A stretch of DNA of 64,000 nt, taken from the IMG/VR virus record IMGVR_UViG_3300035698_007281, positions 29,512 through 93,511 of that record; one strand, given 5' to 3'. Source of the DNA: a virus. Shown here piece by piece: positions 31,473 through 40,289 of this stretch (position 1 is the first letter of the stretch; every line of letters starts with the position of its first letter). The position numbers were made by a program, and so were the translations under genes. The notes under the pieces are model-generated. The model did not search any database. It was not told the DNA's origin and saw nothing but the letters and a program-made list of their open reading frames with translations.

Positions 31473-31757
31473 ATGACCAACTCGACCTGGACCAACTACG
31501 CCGATCCCATCACCGAGGCCTTCCCCGCCGTCCACGGGTTCAAGGTCGTCCTCCTGTGTGGTGGCCGTCGTGACGTGGTCGTCGTGTCGTCCGGGGGTAT
31601 CGAGTTCGATTACGAGGCCGTTGACGTGGCCGTTGCCGCCGGTCGCCTCGGCTACCCTGGCCAGGAGGTCAAGTGGGTCGAGATGTCCTCCGTTGGGACA
31701 TGGTGTCCGACTGGTCACAATGCCAACGAGGAGGGGACGGCTATCTGGGCCGACTGA
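31473..31757 (+). CDS. Small protein of unknown function
   Basis: The 94-residue protein begins MTNSTWTNYADPITEAF, with beta strands (FKVVLLCGG, DVVVVSSGG). AAAGGGACA precedes the ATG. A strong terminator follows. No family was recognised. Confidence 0.55.
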   Translation: MTNSTWTNYADPITEAFPAVHGFKVVLLCGGRRDVVVVSSGGIEFDYEAVDVAVAAGRLGYPGQEVKWVEMSSVGTWCPTGHNANEEGTAIWAD

Positions 31758-31784
31758 CCCCACGCAACCAGGAAACCAAACCCG

Positions 31785-31823
31785 CCCCGACCCCCTGTGA
31801 ATAGGGGGCCGGGGTTTTGCTTT
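31785..31823 (+). terminator. Rho-independent terminator
   Basis: CCCCG-A-CCCCCT pairs with AGGGGG-C-CGGGG across a six-base loop and is followed by TTTTGCTTT. It ends the short operon started at 31072. Confidence 0.85.
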
Positions 31824-31933
31824 CCAGGGGGTAAGCAAACAACCACGGGCCAACCTCAACTCGGAACCCCCTCTTGTCCGATTGGAGGGATAGGAAGGTC
31901 CGCAACCTGGACCCTACCAAAGGAGAACCCGAC

Positions 31934-32365
31934 ATGAACTTCCAGGCCCCCTGCAAGACAATCACCGTTGAGACCTCCAACAAGGAGACCTTTAGCTTCA
32001 CCCACCTCCTGATCAAGCTGACCTCTCGGAAGTTCCTGGTGGCCGTCGGTGTGTTGGTGGGTGGCCTGATCAAGGTCTTCACACGATCCAACGACCCCGA
32101 GAACATCGATCAGGTAGTGACCCTGACCTGCGCCGTGGGGGCTGCCATCGCCCCGATTGTCTACATCCTGGCCGAGGGCAAGGCCGACCGGGAACGGGAG
32201 CAGTACCTCCAGGAACATCAGGAGGACGTGGATCTCGACCTGAGTGATGGAGACCGGGAAGCCCTGGCCGCCGAACTGGGCCTCGGTGGTATCGAGCCGC
32301 CCCCCACTTGGGGTGGTCAGATTCCGCTGGGTGATGAACTCGACAAGGAACATCCCCCGGCCTGA
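31934..32365 (+). CDS. Holin-like membrane protein
   Basis: The 143-residue protein has LIKLTSRKFLVAVGVLVGGLI, then a second hydrophobic segment (VTLTCAVGAAIAPIVYILAEGKAD) and a charged C-terminal tail. The LTSRKF start and the YIxxEGKxD end are typical of a phage holin-like group. AAAGGAGAA precedes ATG 31934. Lysis function is inferred; no endolysin was found. Confidence 0.5.
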   Translation: MNFQAPCKTITVETSNKETFSFTHLLIKLTSRKFLVAVGVLVGGLIKVFTRSNDPENIDQVVTLTCAVGAAIAPIVYILAEGKADREREQYLQEHQEDVDLDLSDGDREALAAELGLGGIEPPPTWGGQIPLGDELDKEHPPA

Positions 32366-32395
32366 ACCCCTACACTGAAACCCCCGAGGTAATAC

Positions 32396-34078
32396 ATGAC
32401 CGACCGAACCCGCCTATCGAAAAACGCTCCTGTGGCCAAACGGAGGACGCCCTCCGATCAACCCGCCGCCGCCGATGCCCGAGAGGCCCTGAGGGTGATG
32501 GATCCGCCCTCGGCTGATGAACTCGAACACATCCTCGGCAACGTCTCCGACGAGGCCCTGGCCAAGGCGTCCATGTCCGCCGCCATCGCCGTACAGGGGA
32601 TGTACGAGACCGGCAAGGCCCTCAAAAACCCTGAGACCGTTGAGGACTGGATCGCCCTGTACCATGACCACGTCTGGGCCTACGCTGGGATCTACGCCAT
32701 CGCCTCGACCATCTCCCGGCTGGAAGTCCAACTCTATCAGAAGCCGAAGAAGGGTCAACTCGACGAGGACGGCCAACCGGCCGGACCGATCCGGATCTAC
32801 GACCACCCGATCCTGGACCGCCTCCAGAAACCGAACGATTCCCAAACCGGGTACGACCTCATGGAGATGTTGGTGATCTACCTGGAGACCGCCGGTGAGG
32901 GGTACTGGGAGGTGGTGTGGGGGCGCGAGGCCAAGGTCCAGGTCACAACCGGGAAGCGGATCGTCCCGAAGACCGGCCTGAACATCCCGACCGAACTCTA
33001 CAACATCAGGCCGTCCAGGATCACACCTCGGCCCGACAAGGCCGGGAAGGGTATCAAGGAGTATGTGTACCAACTGAAAATGTATGCCAAGAAACACGAG
33101 TTCTCCAGGGATCAGGTCATCCCATTCATGTACGCCAACCCCCTCCAGGACTGGGCCGGTCAAGGTTCACTGGAGGCCGCCGTGGATGACCTCCGTGGCG
33201 ACAAACAGATGGCCCAGTGGAACAACGATTTCTTCAAGAACGGGGCGACCCCCGAGGGGATCATCCGGACTGACCAAAACATGACCGTCAACGAACTGAA
33301 GGTCATCGGCGCGCAGATCCGCCAGTTCCTCAAGGGCAAGGGGCGGAACATCCTCCTCCTGACCAAAGGCCTGGAGTGGCAAACGATCTCTCTGGATCCG
33401 AAGGACGTGGACTTCCTGGAGGGGCGCAAAGCCAAGCGCGAGGCCATCCTGGCCTGTCTGGGTGTGCCTCCCTGCAAGGTCGGCCTCCTCGATTCGGCCA
33501 AGTACGACAACTACCGCCTCCAACTCTCCGCGTTCGCCCAGGACACCGTGATCCCGAAGGTCCGGAAACTGGAGAGCGTCTTCAACTGCTACCTCGCCCC
33601 CCTGTATTCTGTCGAGAAACTCCTCCCGCCTGGGTTCGCCGGGCTGACAGCAATCCAGCAAAAGACGGCCCTGACCAGGGCCAAGGAACTCGCCCTCGTC
33701 GATGAAACGGACAACGCCACACACTACCTGACAATTGACGTGGGTCCGATCACTCGTGAGGACGAGGACAAGCTGACTGACCGGTTGGTCAAACAGATGG
33801 AGACCGGTCTGGTCACACCGGATGAGGCCCGCGAAGTCCTGGGCCGGAAGGCGTGGAAGGGCCAGAAGGGCGGGGACAAGTTCTACATGAAGACCACCCT
33901 TACCGAGGTGGGGACGGTTCCCGCCGGAGGGGAGACCGGGCTGGAAGGCCAAAGCGACATCATGTCCAAACGCCTGGAATCCCTGGAGCATGGTCTGACC
34001 GAGGAACTGGGCCTGATCAAGGCGGAACTGATCGAGATCATCGCCGCCGAGGTGACCAGACGGGTCCGAGAGGCCTGA
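32396..34078 (+). CDS. Portal protein (HK97-type)
   Basis: The 560-residue protein has typical portal features: VWAYAGIYAIASTISRLEVQLYQ, the PNDSQTGYDLMEMLVIYLETAGEGYW core, FSRDQVIPFMYANPL, GKGRNILLLTKGLEW and ACLGVPPCKVGLLD. It forms the dodecameric DNA channel at the capsid vertex and docks the terminase. Confidence 0.88.
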   Translation: MTDRTRLSKNAPVAKRRTPSDQPAAADAREALRVMDPPSADELEHILGNVSDEALAKASMSAAIAVQGMYETGKALKNPETVEDWIALYHDHVWAYAGIYAIASTISRLEVQLYQKPKKGQLDEDGQPAGPIRIYDHPILDRLQKPNDSQTGYDLMEMLVIYLETAGEGYWEVVWGREAKVQVTTGKRIVPKTGLNIPTELYNIRPSRITPRPDKAGKGIKEYVYQLKMYAKKHEFSRDQVIPFMYANPLQDWAGQGSLEAAVDDLRGDKQMAQWNNDFFKNGATPEGIIRTDQNMTVNELKVIGAQIRQFLKGKGRNILLLTKGLEWQTISLDPKDVDFLEGRKAKREAILACLGVPPCKVGLLDSAKYDNYRLQLSAFAQDTVIPKVRKLESVFNCYLAPLYSVEKLLPPGFAGLTAIQQKTALTRAKELALVDETDNATHYLTIDVGPITREDEDKLTDRLVKQMETGLVTPDEAREVLGRKAWKGQKGGDKFYMKTTLTEVGTVPAGGETGLEGQSDIMSKRLESLEHGLTEELGLIKAELIEIIAAEVTRRVREA

Positions 34079-34097
34079 TCTCCTGGAGAGACCCCCG

Positions 34098-34520
34098 ATG
34101 GACCTTGCAACCAAGAAGATCAACGAGAAACGCCTCAGGGGAGACCTTGGGGCCATCTCGACGGTGTTGGACCAGATCCGGGAGAACAAGTACCTCACGG
34201 TGGAGGTCAAGGAGGGGGATGACACCCAAGCCGTCCTGGTCCATCCGGGTCTCCTGGCGTTCCTGGTGGACATGTATGACCGCCTGTGTGAGGCCCAGGC
34301 CACGCCGGATTGGGGGGCGTTGCGGGCTGAGTCCCGTAAGTTCAAACGAATCGCCGCCTCGGTGACAAGGGAGTTGGCTAAGATGGGGGGTGCGGAGAGG
34401 ATCTCCGAGGATCTGTGGACGGAGATCAAGACCAGTATCTTCGAGGCCATCGAGGGGGGCCAGGAAGTCTGGACCGAGAACCGTGACCCTGTGAACGTCT
34501 TCGCCCCCACTGGAGAGTGA
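34098..34520 (+). CDS. Protein of unknown function after the portal gene
   Basis: The 140-residue protein begins MDLATKKINEKRLRGDLGAI and is mainly helical. GGAGAGACCCCCG precedes the ATG. Its place directly after the portal could mean a head or regulatory role, which is not supported by any motif. Confidence 0.55.
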   Translation: MDLATKKINEKRLRGDLGAISTVLDQIRENKYLTVEVKEGDDTQAVLVHPGLLAFLVDMYDRLCEAQATPDWGALRAESRKFKRIAASVTRELAKMGGAERISEDLWTEIKTSIFEAIEGGQEVWTENRDPVNVFAPTGE

Positions 34521-34525
34521 TCCCT

Positions 34526-35158
34526 GTGAATGATATTGGCCGTATGATCGAGAATGGTGGGAGCGGGCCTGAGTGGTGCAATCGGCCCCCCGCTGTGAAA
34601 CCAGACCCCAACCACGAGAATGACCGGCGCGGCACAAGGGAGAGATGGTTTACCATCCTACCCTTCATCCAGGGGGATGATGTCCTTGATGTGGGATGCG
34701 CCCATGGGGATGGGTACAGGTTCCTCCCGGAGGGAACGTGGTATACCGGGGTGGACATCAACGCCGAGAAGATCCCGTTCCGGTCGAGGTACTGGTGGCA
34801 ATTGGAAGAGGGGCCGATGGTCACCATGTACGAGGCCGACATCCGGTCTGTCCTGGCCGAGTCATACCGCCTGATGCTAGGCAACCTGTGGTCCACCATC
34901 GTGGCCCTGGAGATCATCGAACACGTCGAGGACGGGCTGGCCCTGGCCCAAACCCTCCGGGGGTATGGGGAGCGGGTCATCATCTCGGTTCCCAAAAACC
35001 GGTCAGGGCCACAAGAGATCCGGAACGGTCACGTCCTAATGAACCTCACCGCTGAAGATTTTCCGGGGTACGTTGAGATCCCTGGTTTGGTAGCCGGGTC
35101 ACTGGTCATGTTGTGCGACCGAGGAGAGGTTGATGTCGAAGGACTACCCGAAGCCTGA
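34526..35158 (+). CDS. SAM-dependent methyltransferase-like protein
   Basis: The ~210-residue protein has the class I methyltransferase core: DDVLDVGCAHG (SAM binding), YTGVDINAEKI, and WSTIVALEIIEHVEDGLALA. It resembles small-molecule or sugar methyltransferases rather than DNA enzymes, as there is no DPPY or PCQ motif. The start is GTG at 34526 by ribosome-site spacing; GTG 34517 overlaps the previous stop. Confidence 0.75.
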   Translation: MNDIGRMIENGGSGPEWCNRPPAVKPDPNHENDRRGTRERWFTILPFIQGDDVLDVGCAHGDGYRFLPEGTWYTGVDINAEKIPFRSRYWWQLEEGPMVTMYEADIRSVLAESYRLMLGNLWSTIVALEIIEHVEDGLALAQTLRGYGERVIISVPKNRSGPQEIRNGHVLMNLTAEDFPGYVEIPGLVAGSLVMLCDRGEVDVEGLPEA

Positions 35159-35552
35159 GTTCAACAAACGGTGGAAATGGTTCTTGAAGGAGATGCGGGT
35201 CCAGGACTGGATCGTGGATCTTGACATCAACCCACACGAGCCGACGGCCTTCTCCTTCGAGGCCGATCCTGACGGCGGGGTGTACCTGGGGTTTTGTTCA
35301 TCTCACCAACTCGACAAGGTGGCGAGGATCTGGGTCTCCCCGGCCAAGTGTGTCGCCAACTCTGAGAACCTCTATGAGGTGTTGTTCCACGAGTTGGTCC
35401 ACATGGTCTGTCGGGATGTGGGGATCGACGATGACAGCGACCCCCGGAAGGAGTTTGTCTGGGATCGGCTGGCCGCCGTGATGGAGTCCGCCTATTTGGC
35501 CCAGGTCCGCCCGAAGGTCGCCAAGAAGAAGGTCAGGAAAAAATCCAGGTGA
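35133..35552 (+). CDS. Zinc metallopeptidase-like protein (HExxH)
   Basis: The 139-residue protein has LFHELVHMVC (HExxH at residues 86-90), preceded by a strand (RIWVSPAKCV), as in small SprT/peptidase-like phage proteins. GAGGAGAGG precedes ATG 35133. The start lies inside the upstream gene. A second HExxH protein is at 56556. Confidence 0.65.
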   Translation: MSKDYPKPEFNKRWKWFLKEMRVQDWIVDLDINPHEPTAFSFEADPDGGVYLGFCSSHQLDKVARIWVSPAKCVANSENLYEVLFHELVHMVCRDVGIDDDSDPRKEFVWDRLAAVMESAYLAQVRPKVAKKKVRKKSR

Positions 35553-35574
35553 TCCTCGGTGAGGTCGGTATAAT
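35553..35574 (+). promoter_or_regulatory. Weak class B-like promoter candidate
   Basis: GATCCT and TATAAT are separated by 12 bp, upstream of AAGGAG and the gene at 35606. The box GGTGAGGTCGGTATAAT resembles that at 57928-57943. Confidence 0.35.
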
Positions 35575-35605
35575 GCCTTGACGCCCTAACAAGGAGACCG
35601 ACCTG

Positions 35606-36028
35606 ATGAAGAAGAAAATATTCACACTGGAACAACTCCAAAGCTACGCCCCCTGCAAACAACATTTCCTGATACATGACAGGCTCATACGCAACATCGG
35701 CGGGGAACTTCCCATCACCCGGAAGGATGTCCTCAAGTATCTCAAGGCTTGGAAACGCCTCTTGAAGAAGGAGGATGACTGGTCTGAAAGAATAGCGTAT
35801 GGCCTGTCGTGGGTTCTGTGTCGTGTTGTGTCCCACAAAGCCGGTGTCAACCTCTGTTATTACGAGGAATGGCTTTACCTGAAATGGGCCAAAGAAAGGG
35901 AACCTTATTACAAGCCCCTGGCCTTCAAACGGCCGATGACTAGCGAGAAGTATCTGACTAAACTCACCAACCGGTTCGTCTGGTTGATCAAGAAGCCCAA
36001 GGGCTTCATACCTCCAACAAGGAGTTGA
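35606..36028 (+). CDS. Basic protein of unknown function
   Basis: The 140-residue protein begins MKKKIFTLEQLQSYAPCKQH and is rich in Lys, Trp and Tyr. Its DNA is visibly less GC-rich than its neighbours, suggesting later acquisition. AAGGAG lies upstream. No family was recognised. Confidence 0.55.
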   Translation: MKKKIFTLEQLQSYAPCKQHFLIHDRLIRNIGGELPITRKDVLKYLKAWKRLLKKEDDWSERIAYGLSWVLCRVVSHKAGVNLCYYEEWLYLKWAKEREPYYKPLAFKRPMTSEKYLTKLTNRFVWLIKKPKGFIPPTRS

Positions 36029-36030
36029 AC

Positions 36031-36147
36031 ATGAACAACGAGACACCGAAGGTGGTTCAGATTCAGCGGACCTACCGCGATGTGATTTTCTTCCTCTTCA
36101 AGGTGGCGGTGATTGTCGCCGTCATCAAGATCTGGTTGGTGTCGTGA
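36031..36147 (+). CDS. 38-residue single-pass membrane protein
   Basis: The frame begins MNNETPKVVQIQRTYRD and continues as one hydrophobic helix (VIFFLFKVAVIVAVIKIWLV). AAGGAG lies upstream, and its stop overlaps the GTG start of the next gene. Function is unknown. Confidence 0.55.
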   Translation: MNNETPKVVQIQRTYRDVIFFLFKVAVIVAVIKIWLVS

Positions 36148-36752
36148 GACGCCTGATCGTCAACCTGTACGAAGACCCTAAACGGGGTGACGAGATGTTA
36201 GAGACCCTGGTGAAGAATGCCGGGGTCTTCGATCAACTCCTGATCTTCACCTCCGGAAAAGTGGCCTGTGAAAGGCTTATGTATAGTACCAATCTGACCA
36301 ACTTTGAGGTGGTCAGTGAGGACCGGCCGACGTTCCGGGATTACTTCGTCTGGGCCAACTCCGTGTCTGGAGCGTGGGATCTGAACGTTGTCGCCAATGT
36401 GGACATCGAGGTTTCCAAGGAAGCCCTGGTCGAGATCGACAACCGGACTCATGAGGGGGCGTGTCTGGCCCTCAGTCGATGGGATACTAGGAGGGGCCTG
36501 GACGGTGAACCCGTTGAGGTTATCCATGGGGGGACCGACCTATGGTCCTTCCGTGGCCTGATCAGGATACCGGAGAGGTCGGTCTTCCCTCTGGGCCTGT
36601 TTCCCTGTGACTACGCCATCAACCACTCACTCCTCGGCAAGGGGTACGTCATGACCAACCCCGCCAAATCGATCAAGTTGTATCACCGCCACACACCCCA
36701 CATTTACGACTTCGATGACGGGTTTATCTCCAGACCGGATATCACCGAATGA
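36144..36752 (+). CDS. Putative glycosyltransferase-like protein
   Basis: The 202-residue protein starts with GTG overlapping the previous stop. It has NLYEDPKRGDEMLETL, then DLNVVANVDIEV, which resembles a GT-A strand with a DxD-like motif, and a C-terminal His-rich end (LYHRHTPHIYDF). Fold similarity is weak; activity is inferred. Confidence 0.45.
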   Translation: MRRLIVNLYEDPKRGDEMLETLVKNAGVFDQLLIFTSGKVACERLMYSTNLTNFEVVSEDRPTFRDYFVWANSVSGAWDLNVVANVDIEVSKEALVEIDNRTHEGACLALSRWDTRRGLDGEPVEVIHGGTDLWSFRGLIRIPERSVFPLGLFPCDYAINHSLLGKGYVMTNPAKSIKLYHRHTPHIYDFDDGFISRPDITE

Positions 36753-37024
36753 ACCAACCACCCAAGACAATCTTCCTCCAGACCGACGGGAAACCGTGGG
36801 ATGAACTTGAGAACACCTACGGTGATATCACTTGGTGCAGTTCGGCGATGGAAGGCGGGGACGAGCAATACATCCAAATGTCCGAGGTCGAGGATATACT
36901 ACAGAAAGGCATCCAGGCCTTCCGGGATGGAAGCTCAGGAGGCGATATCAGTAGTCTGATCGCCAACCATATCGAACTCCTCTTCCTGAGATTGAAGGCC
37001 GTTACCAATCAAGAAGGAGATTGA
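36749..37024 (+). CDS. Small acidic protein
   Basis: The 91-residue protein begins MNQPPKTIFLQTDGKPWDEL and is acidic and helical at the end. It overlaps the previous stop by ATGA. No motif was recognised. Confidence 0.55.
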   Translation: MNQPPKTIFLQTDGKPWDELENTYGDITWCSSAMEGGDEQYIQMSEVEDILQKGIQAFRDGSSGGDISSLIANHIELLFLRLKAVTNQEGD

Positions 37025-37027
37025 ACA

Positions 37028-37561
37028 ATGAAACTGCCCGGAGACATCACAATCTTGATGAGTGAGGAAGGCGCGAGTTTGCAAATTAACGACCGCCTGT
37101 CCCGTGAGATGTTGTTGTGTGTTGAGATCGAACCGAAGGACTTCACCGCCCTGATGGGTCGGATGGCCTCGATCCACGTAGACCTCGACCTAACCGACAA
37201 ACTACAACGGGTCGGTAAATATATGGAGTGGAAGACGTTCACCTTCTTGATGCCGGAGGGGGTAGAATACGGCCCCAAACGACAGGCCCTGGCCTGGAAG
37301 GCCCTTCAGGAACAATGTCCCGAAGGGTGGACCCCGTCCGATAGTTTCAACTCCCAGGATTCGTTCTTCCACAAGGAGGATCAGTTTTGGGCGAGGGGCC
37401 ACATCCGCCGATGGGTTGATGTGGATGACGGCGTCTGCCCTGAGTGTGGGATCGAAAAGGCTTGGCGGGGTAAGGGTGCGGACCACAAGTTGGGTGGGAT
37501 GGAGTGTTGGGATTACGCAAGGGAAAACCCGAAGGTGGCCGACTGGGTGGACAAGACATGA
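37028..37561 (+). CDS. Protein of unknown function
   Basis: The 177-residue protein begins MKLPGDITILMSEEGASL and has a C-terminal CPECGIEKAWRG knuckle that may bind zinc. AAGGAG precedes the ATG and its stop overlaps the next start. No family was recognised. Confidence 0.55.
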   Translation: MKLPGDITILMSEEGASLQINDRLSREMLLCVEIEPKDFTALMGRMASIHVDLDLTDKLQRVGKYMEWKTFTFLMPEGVEYGPKRQALAWKALQEQCPEGWTPSDSFNSQDSFFHKEDQFWARGHIRRWVDVDDGVCPECGIEKAWRGKGADHKLGGMECWDYARENPKVADWVDKT

Positions 37562-37737
37562 CCATCCTGGATTACGTCGCTGTGTTCCTCTTAACCATGA
37601 TCGTCCAATTCGAGGCCCTGGTGATCTACCTCTTGGTCCGAAGGTCGAGGGCCGTGTTTCTCGATCTACTGGCCATCCTACTCCTGTCCTCCCTGGGGCA
37701 ACGCTTAACGAGAGGGCGGAAGACCAAATGGTTCTGA
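37558..37737 (+). CDS. Small membrane protein, two hydrophobic segments
   Basis: The 59-residue protein begins MTILDYVAVFLLTMIVQFEA and has a second hydrophobic stretch (VFLDLLAILLLSSLG). ATGA overlap with the previous gene supports it. Function is unknown. Confidence 0.55.
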   Translation: MTILDYVAVFLLTMIVQFEALVIYLLVRRSRAVFLDLLAILLLSSLGQRLTRGRKTKWF

Positions 37738-38348
37738 TCGGATCATACCAATTCGACGACTCGGGCTTCAAGGCCCTGAAGAGGCCTCCTGTCGCTATCG
37801 ACGGAGGGGCCAACCACGGGGAGTTCTCAGTCAACTGGATGAGGCACGGGGGCCGGGTTGTTGGGGTCGAACCTACAGAGGCCCTGTGTCAAGAGATCGG
37901 GGCCAAGTCCCAAGGCCTTGACGGGGTGTTCCTGGGCGCGGCCCTGGGTGCGCGGGAGGGTGTGCGAGATTTCTACGTCTGGGACGATGATCAAATGTCC
38001 TCTCTATTCGACAAGACCGGAATCAAACACGATGGCCGGGAGGTCGTCCCCCCACCCACACAGGTCGTACAAGTCCCGGTCATCACCTTGGAGATGATCA
38101 TCTTCACTGAACTCGGAGGGGTTCCTCCGGATGTCCTGAAGCTGGACGTGGAGGGGGCCGAGTTCGAGATCCTCCTGGAGAGTGACCTCTACGGGATAAA
38201 TCAGATCGCCGTGGAGTTTCACCGGGAGTGTGATCCCGGTGATCGTTATACTATGACACAGGAGCGATTGGCCGACGAGTTCGACACCATCGCCTTCCGA
38301 GAATCCGCCGATGGCCATCATGTGGTGGCCACCTACCTGAGGAGATGA
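37728..38348 (+). CDS. FkbM-like methyltransferase
   Basis: The 206-residue protein has VAIDGGANHGEFSVNW (SAM binding), VVGVEPTEAL and DVLKLDVEGAEFEILLE, the typical FkbM-family signature. Family members methylate sugars or small molecules. It starts inside the end of the membrane protein gene. Confidence 0.78.
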   Translation: MVLIGSYQFDDSGFKALKRPPVAIDGGANHGEFSVNWMRHGGRVVGVEPTEALCQEIGAKSQGLDGVFLGAALGAREGVRDFYVWDDDQMSSLFDKTGIKHDGREVVPPPTQVVQVPVITLEMIIFTELGGVPPDVLKLDVEGAEFEILLESDLYGINQIAVEFHRECDPGDRYTMTQERLADEFDTIAFRESADGHHVVATYLRR

Positions 38349-38352
38349 ACAG

Positions 38353-38877
38353 ATGATCGAACCGACCAAGGAAATGATCCAAGCCGTCGCTGACCGGTGT
38401 GTGGATCTCGAAGCCCAACTCGAAGCCGAGAAGAAGAGATCCACCAAGTTTCACCGCCGCGCCCAGGCCGCTGAGGCTGCCATGAAGACCGGGCGATTGG
38501 AGGGGTACTGGTGTCGCAAGTACGACGAGATGCAGAAGGAACAGTGGGCGGCCCAACGCCGGGAGTTGTTGGAGACCCAGATGGATCGTGAGTGGGCCAG
38601 AACGGCCCAGAGACACGGGGAGCGGGTCAAACGGGCCGAGGAGGTCCTGGAAGCCAACGATACCTTGATTGCCCCCCTGAGGGCCTTCCTACGGGGTGAG
38701 GGGATCCATGACGGGGAACTTACCTCCACGGCCCTGTCCTTCGGTTCCCTGGGTGACGCCGCCGGTTGGAGTGTTGGGGAAACCGCCATCTCGATGATCC
38801 AGTCTCTGTGGGCCATCCGCGACAAGAGGTCTTCCGACGAAGTTGAAGCCGACGAAGCCGAACGTAGGGGACTGTGA
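38353..38877 (+). CDS. Coiled-coil protein of unknown function
   Basis: The 174-residue protein is Ala/Glu/Arg-rich and helical (residues ~10-100), with heptad-like spacing. It is followed closely by the next gene. No family was recognised. Confidence 0.55.
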   Translation: MIEPTKEMIQAVADRCVDLEAQLEAEKKRSTKFHRRAQAAEAAMKTGRLEGYWCRKYDEMQKEQWAAQRRELLETQMDREWARTAQRHGERVKRAEEVLEANDTLIAPLRAFLRGEGIHDGELTSTALSFGSLGDAAGWSVGETAISMIQSLWAIRDKRSSDEVEADEAERRGL

Positions 38878-39290
38878 TGACGACTGATCGCCAAGGCCCA
38901 CACACCTCGGAGACGCCTGACATCTCCACAGAGGCCGCCGCCTGTCGTCTCGAATCCCAGGCCGTCCTGGCCCAGTTGAGGGGTGAGGGGTGGCATTGCC
39001 GGGCCTGGAATGCCGGTGGGTGGCACTGGGTCTTGGAGAGGGAGTTCCGGTTGGACCGGAGAACGTCCCTCCACCTGTCCGTGCATCGAAGCGGGGAGAG
39101 GGTTGAGGCCCGGTACTATGCCCTCCTCGGCTACAAGGCGGGGACCGGGGAGATGAACTGGTCCAGTGGTATGACCTACACCGACCCTCAGAAGGCCGTG
39201 GACTCTCTGTTGAACTTTGCCCTGGTTGCGGTTCGACGGGATCTCCGTAATGTCGAGGCCGTGTCCGAAGCTATGAAAGGAGATCGTTAG
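38877..39290 (+). CDS. Protein of unknown function
   Basis: The 137-residue protein begins MTTDRQGPHTSETPDIS and has Trp-rich strands (GWHCRAWNAGGWHWVLER). It shares stop and start bases with both neighbours. No family was recognised. Confidence 0.55.
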   Translation: MTTDRQGPHTSETPDISTEAAACRLESQAVLAQLRGEGWHCRAWNAGGWHWVLEREFRLDRRTSLHLSVHRSGERVEARYYALLGYKAGTGEMNWSSGMTYTDPQKAVDSLLNFALVAVRRDLRNVEAVSEAMKGDR

Positions 39291-39610
39291 TGTCTTACGA
39301 CGAGGAACCCCGAAAGAGGAAAGCCTGGGCCGATCAAGTCATCCAGGAAGCCGAGGCCGACACCCACTACACCTGTCGGTTCTGTGGTAGCCGACACCCT
39401 ACCGGTCTGACATGCCAACAAGCCGTCCTGAAATTGGTCACCCAGATGGAGGCCGTCAAAGGCATCAACCGGACCCTGTCCGCCACTGTCAAGGTGTTGA
39501 CCGGCCGACTCACCGAAACCACCCGCCTGTTGGTGGAAGCGCAGAGACTACTCGAAGCGGAGGTCGATGATGACGGTGTTGAAGGAGGGGGTGTTTGTGA
39601 CCAGGGCTGA
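39290..39610 (+). CDS. Small zinc-site and coiled-coil protein
   Basis: The 106-residue protein starts with GTG after GAAAGGAG. It has CRFCGSRHPTGLTC and a helical C-terminal half. The next gene starts inside its 3' end. Function is unknown. Confidence 0.55.
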   Translation: MSYDEEPRKRKAWADQVIQEAEADTHYTCRFCGSRHPTGLTCQQAVLKLVTQMEAVKGINRTLSATVKVLTGRLTETTRLLVEAQRLLEAEVDDDGVEGGGVCDQG

Positions 39611-39773
39611 TGAACTTCCGAAAGGGTACATTTGCGGGAACTGCGGGGCGTTCAACCGATTCTCTTCTTACGTCTACGCCCACTGGAGAGATCCTCTAAT
39701 CCACATCTGTGAGTGTGAGGCCAAGAGTGAGATCCTCCTGGGGAAGGTGACCAAGGAGGCTGCCGATGAGTAA
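39570..39773 (+). CDS. Small Cys-containing protein
   Basis: The 67-residue protein contains ICGNCGAFNRF and HICECEAKSE, a probable zinc-binding pair. It begins 40 bases inside the previous gene in another frame and overlaps the next start. Function is unknown. Confidence 0.5.
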   Translation: MTVLKEGVFVTRADELPKGYICGNCGAFNRFSSYVYAHWRDPLIHICECEAKSEILLGKVTKEAADE

Positions 39774-40056
39774 TTTTTGCGGGACGTACACGGTCAGGAC
39801 TCGGAAGCCCCACAAGTGTTGGGGGTGTGGTGGGGTGTTCCCGAAAGGCCAGGACATGCTAGTGGCCACCGGCATGTTTGAAGATCAGTTTTTCCGGTCC
39901 TACTATTGCCCGGTGTGTGAGAAGACTCTCGACGCCGTTCTTAAGGAGGATTGCTACGCCGGAGAAGACGGTTGGGGACTCGGAGATCTGCGCTACAACT
40001 ACCCGATCCTGTGGGGGTTGTTCTACGAGAAGTCCCTTCTCGTGGTGGCATCATGA
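39766..40056 (+). CDS. Small zinc-binding protein
   Basis: The 96-residue protein has CWGCGGVFPKG and YYCPVCEKTL, two CxxC knuckles about 30 residues apart. It overlaps its neighbours by short ATGA-type junctions. Function is unknown. Confidence 0.55.
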   Translation: MSNFCGTYTVRTRKPHKCWGCGGVFPKGQDMLVATGMFEDQFFRSYYCPVCEKTLDAVLKEDCYAGEDGWGLGDLRYNYPILWGLFYEKSLLVVAS

Positions 40057-40262
40057 AGGGTTATCTCTACATGAACCCGGTCAACCTCACCGTCTGTGTG
40101 GGGCAAGGACTGGCTGGGCCGGTGAATGTTCCGGTGGCCATGGATCAGGAAGTTCTGGCGGTTCTGTGTGTGTACCGGACCAAGAAGGCGGCCCGGAAGG
40201 TCCATGGCCGGAAGGCCGAATTGATGGAAGTTCAGATTCCCGAGGGGAACCTAAAGGGTTGA
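40053..40262 (+). CDS. Small protein of unknown function
   Basis: The 69-residue protein begins MKGYLYMNPVNLTVCVGQGL, beta-rich, then a basic helix. It overlaps the previous stop by ATGA. A class B promoter covers its 3' end. Confidence 0.55.
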   Translation: MKGYLYMNPVNLTVCVGQGLAGPVNVPVAMDQEVLAVLCVYRTKKAARKVHGRKAELMEVQIPEGNLKG

Positions 40263-40271
40263 CGTTATACT
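40247..40271 (+). promoter_or_regulatory. Class B promoter candidate (GAACCT, 13 bp, TATACT)
   Basis: GAACCT (40247-40252) and TATACT (40266-40271) are 13 bp apart; GAACC and GGGTT form an inverted repeat. The gene at 40290 follows with AAGGAG. Confidence 0.55.
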
Positions 40272-40289
40272 GAACCGAAGGAGATTACA

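Noticed and set aside
32414-34615. Minus-strand frames of 249 and 482 codons
   Set aside because: They are antisense to the portal gene and its neighbour, without motifs.
38228-38252. TATACT box as another promoter
   Set aside because: It lies within the FkbM-like gene and lacks the GAAC element at the right distance.
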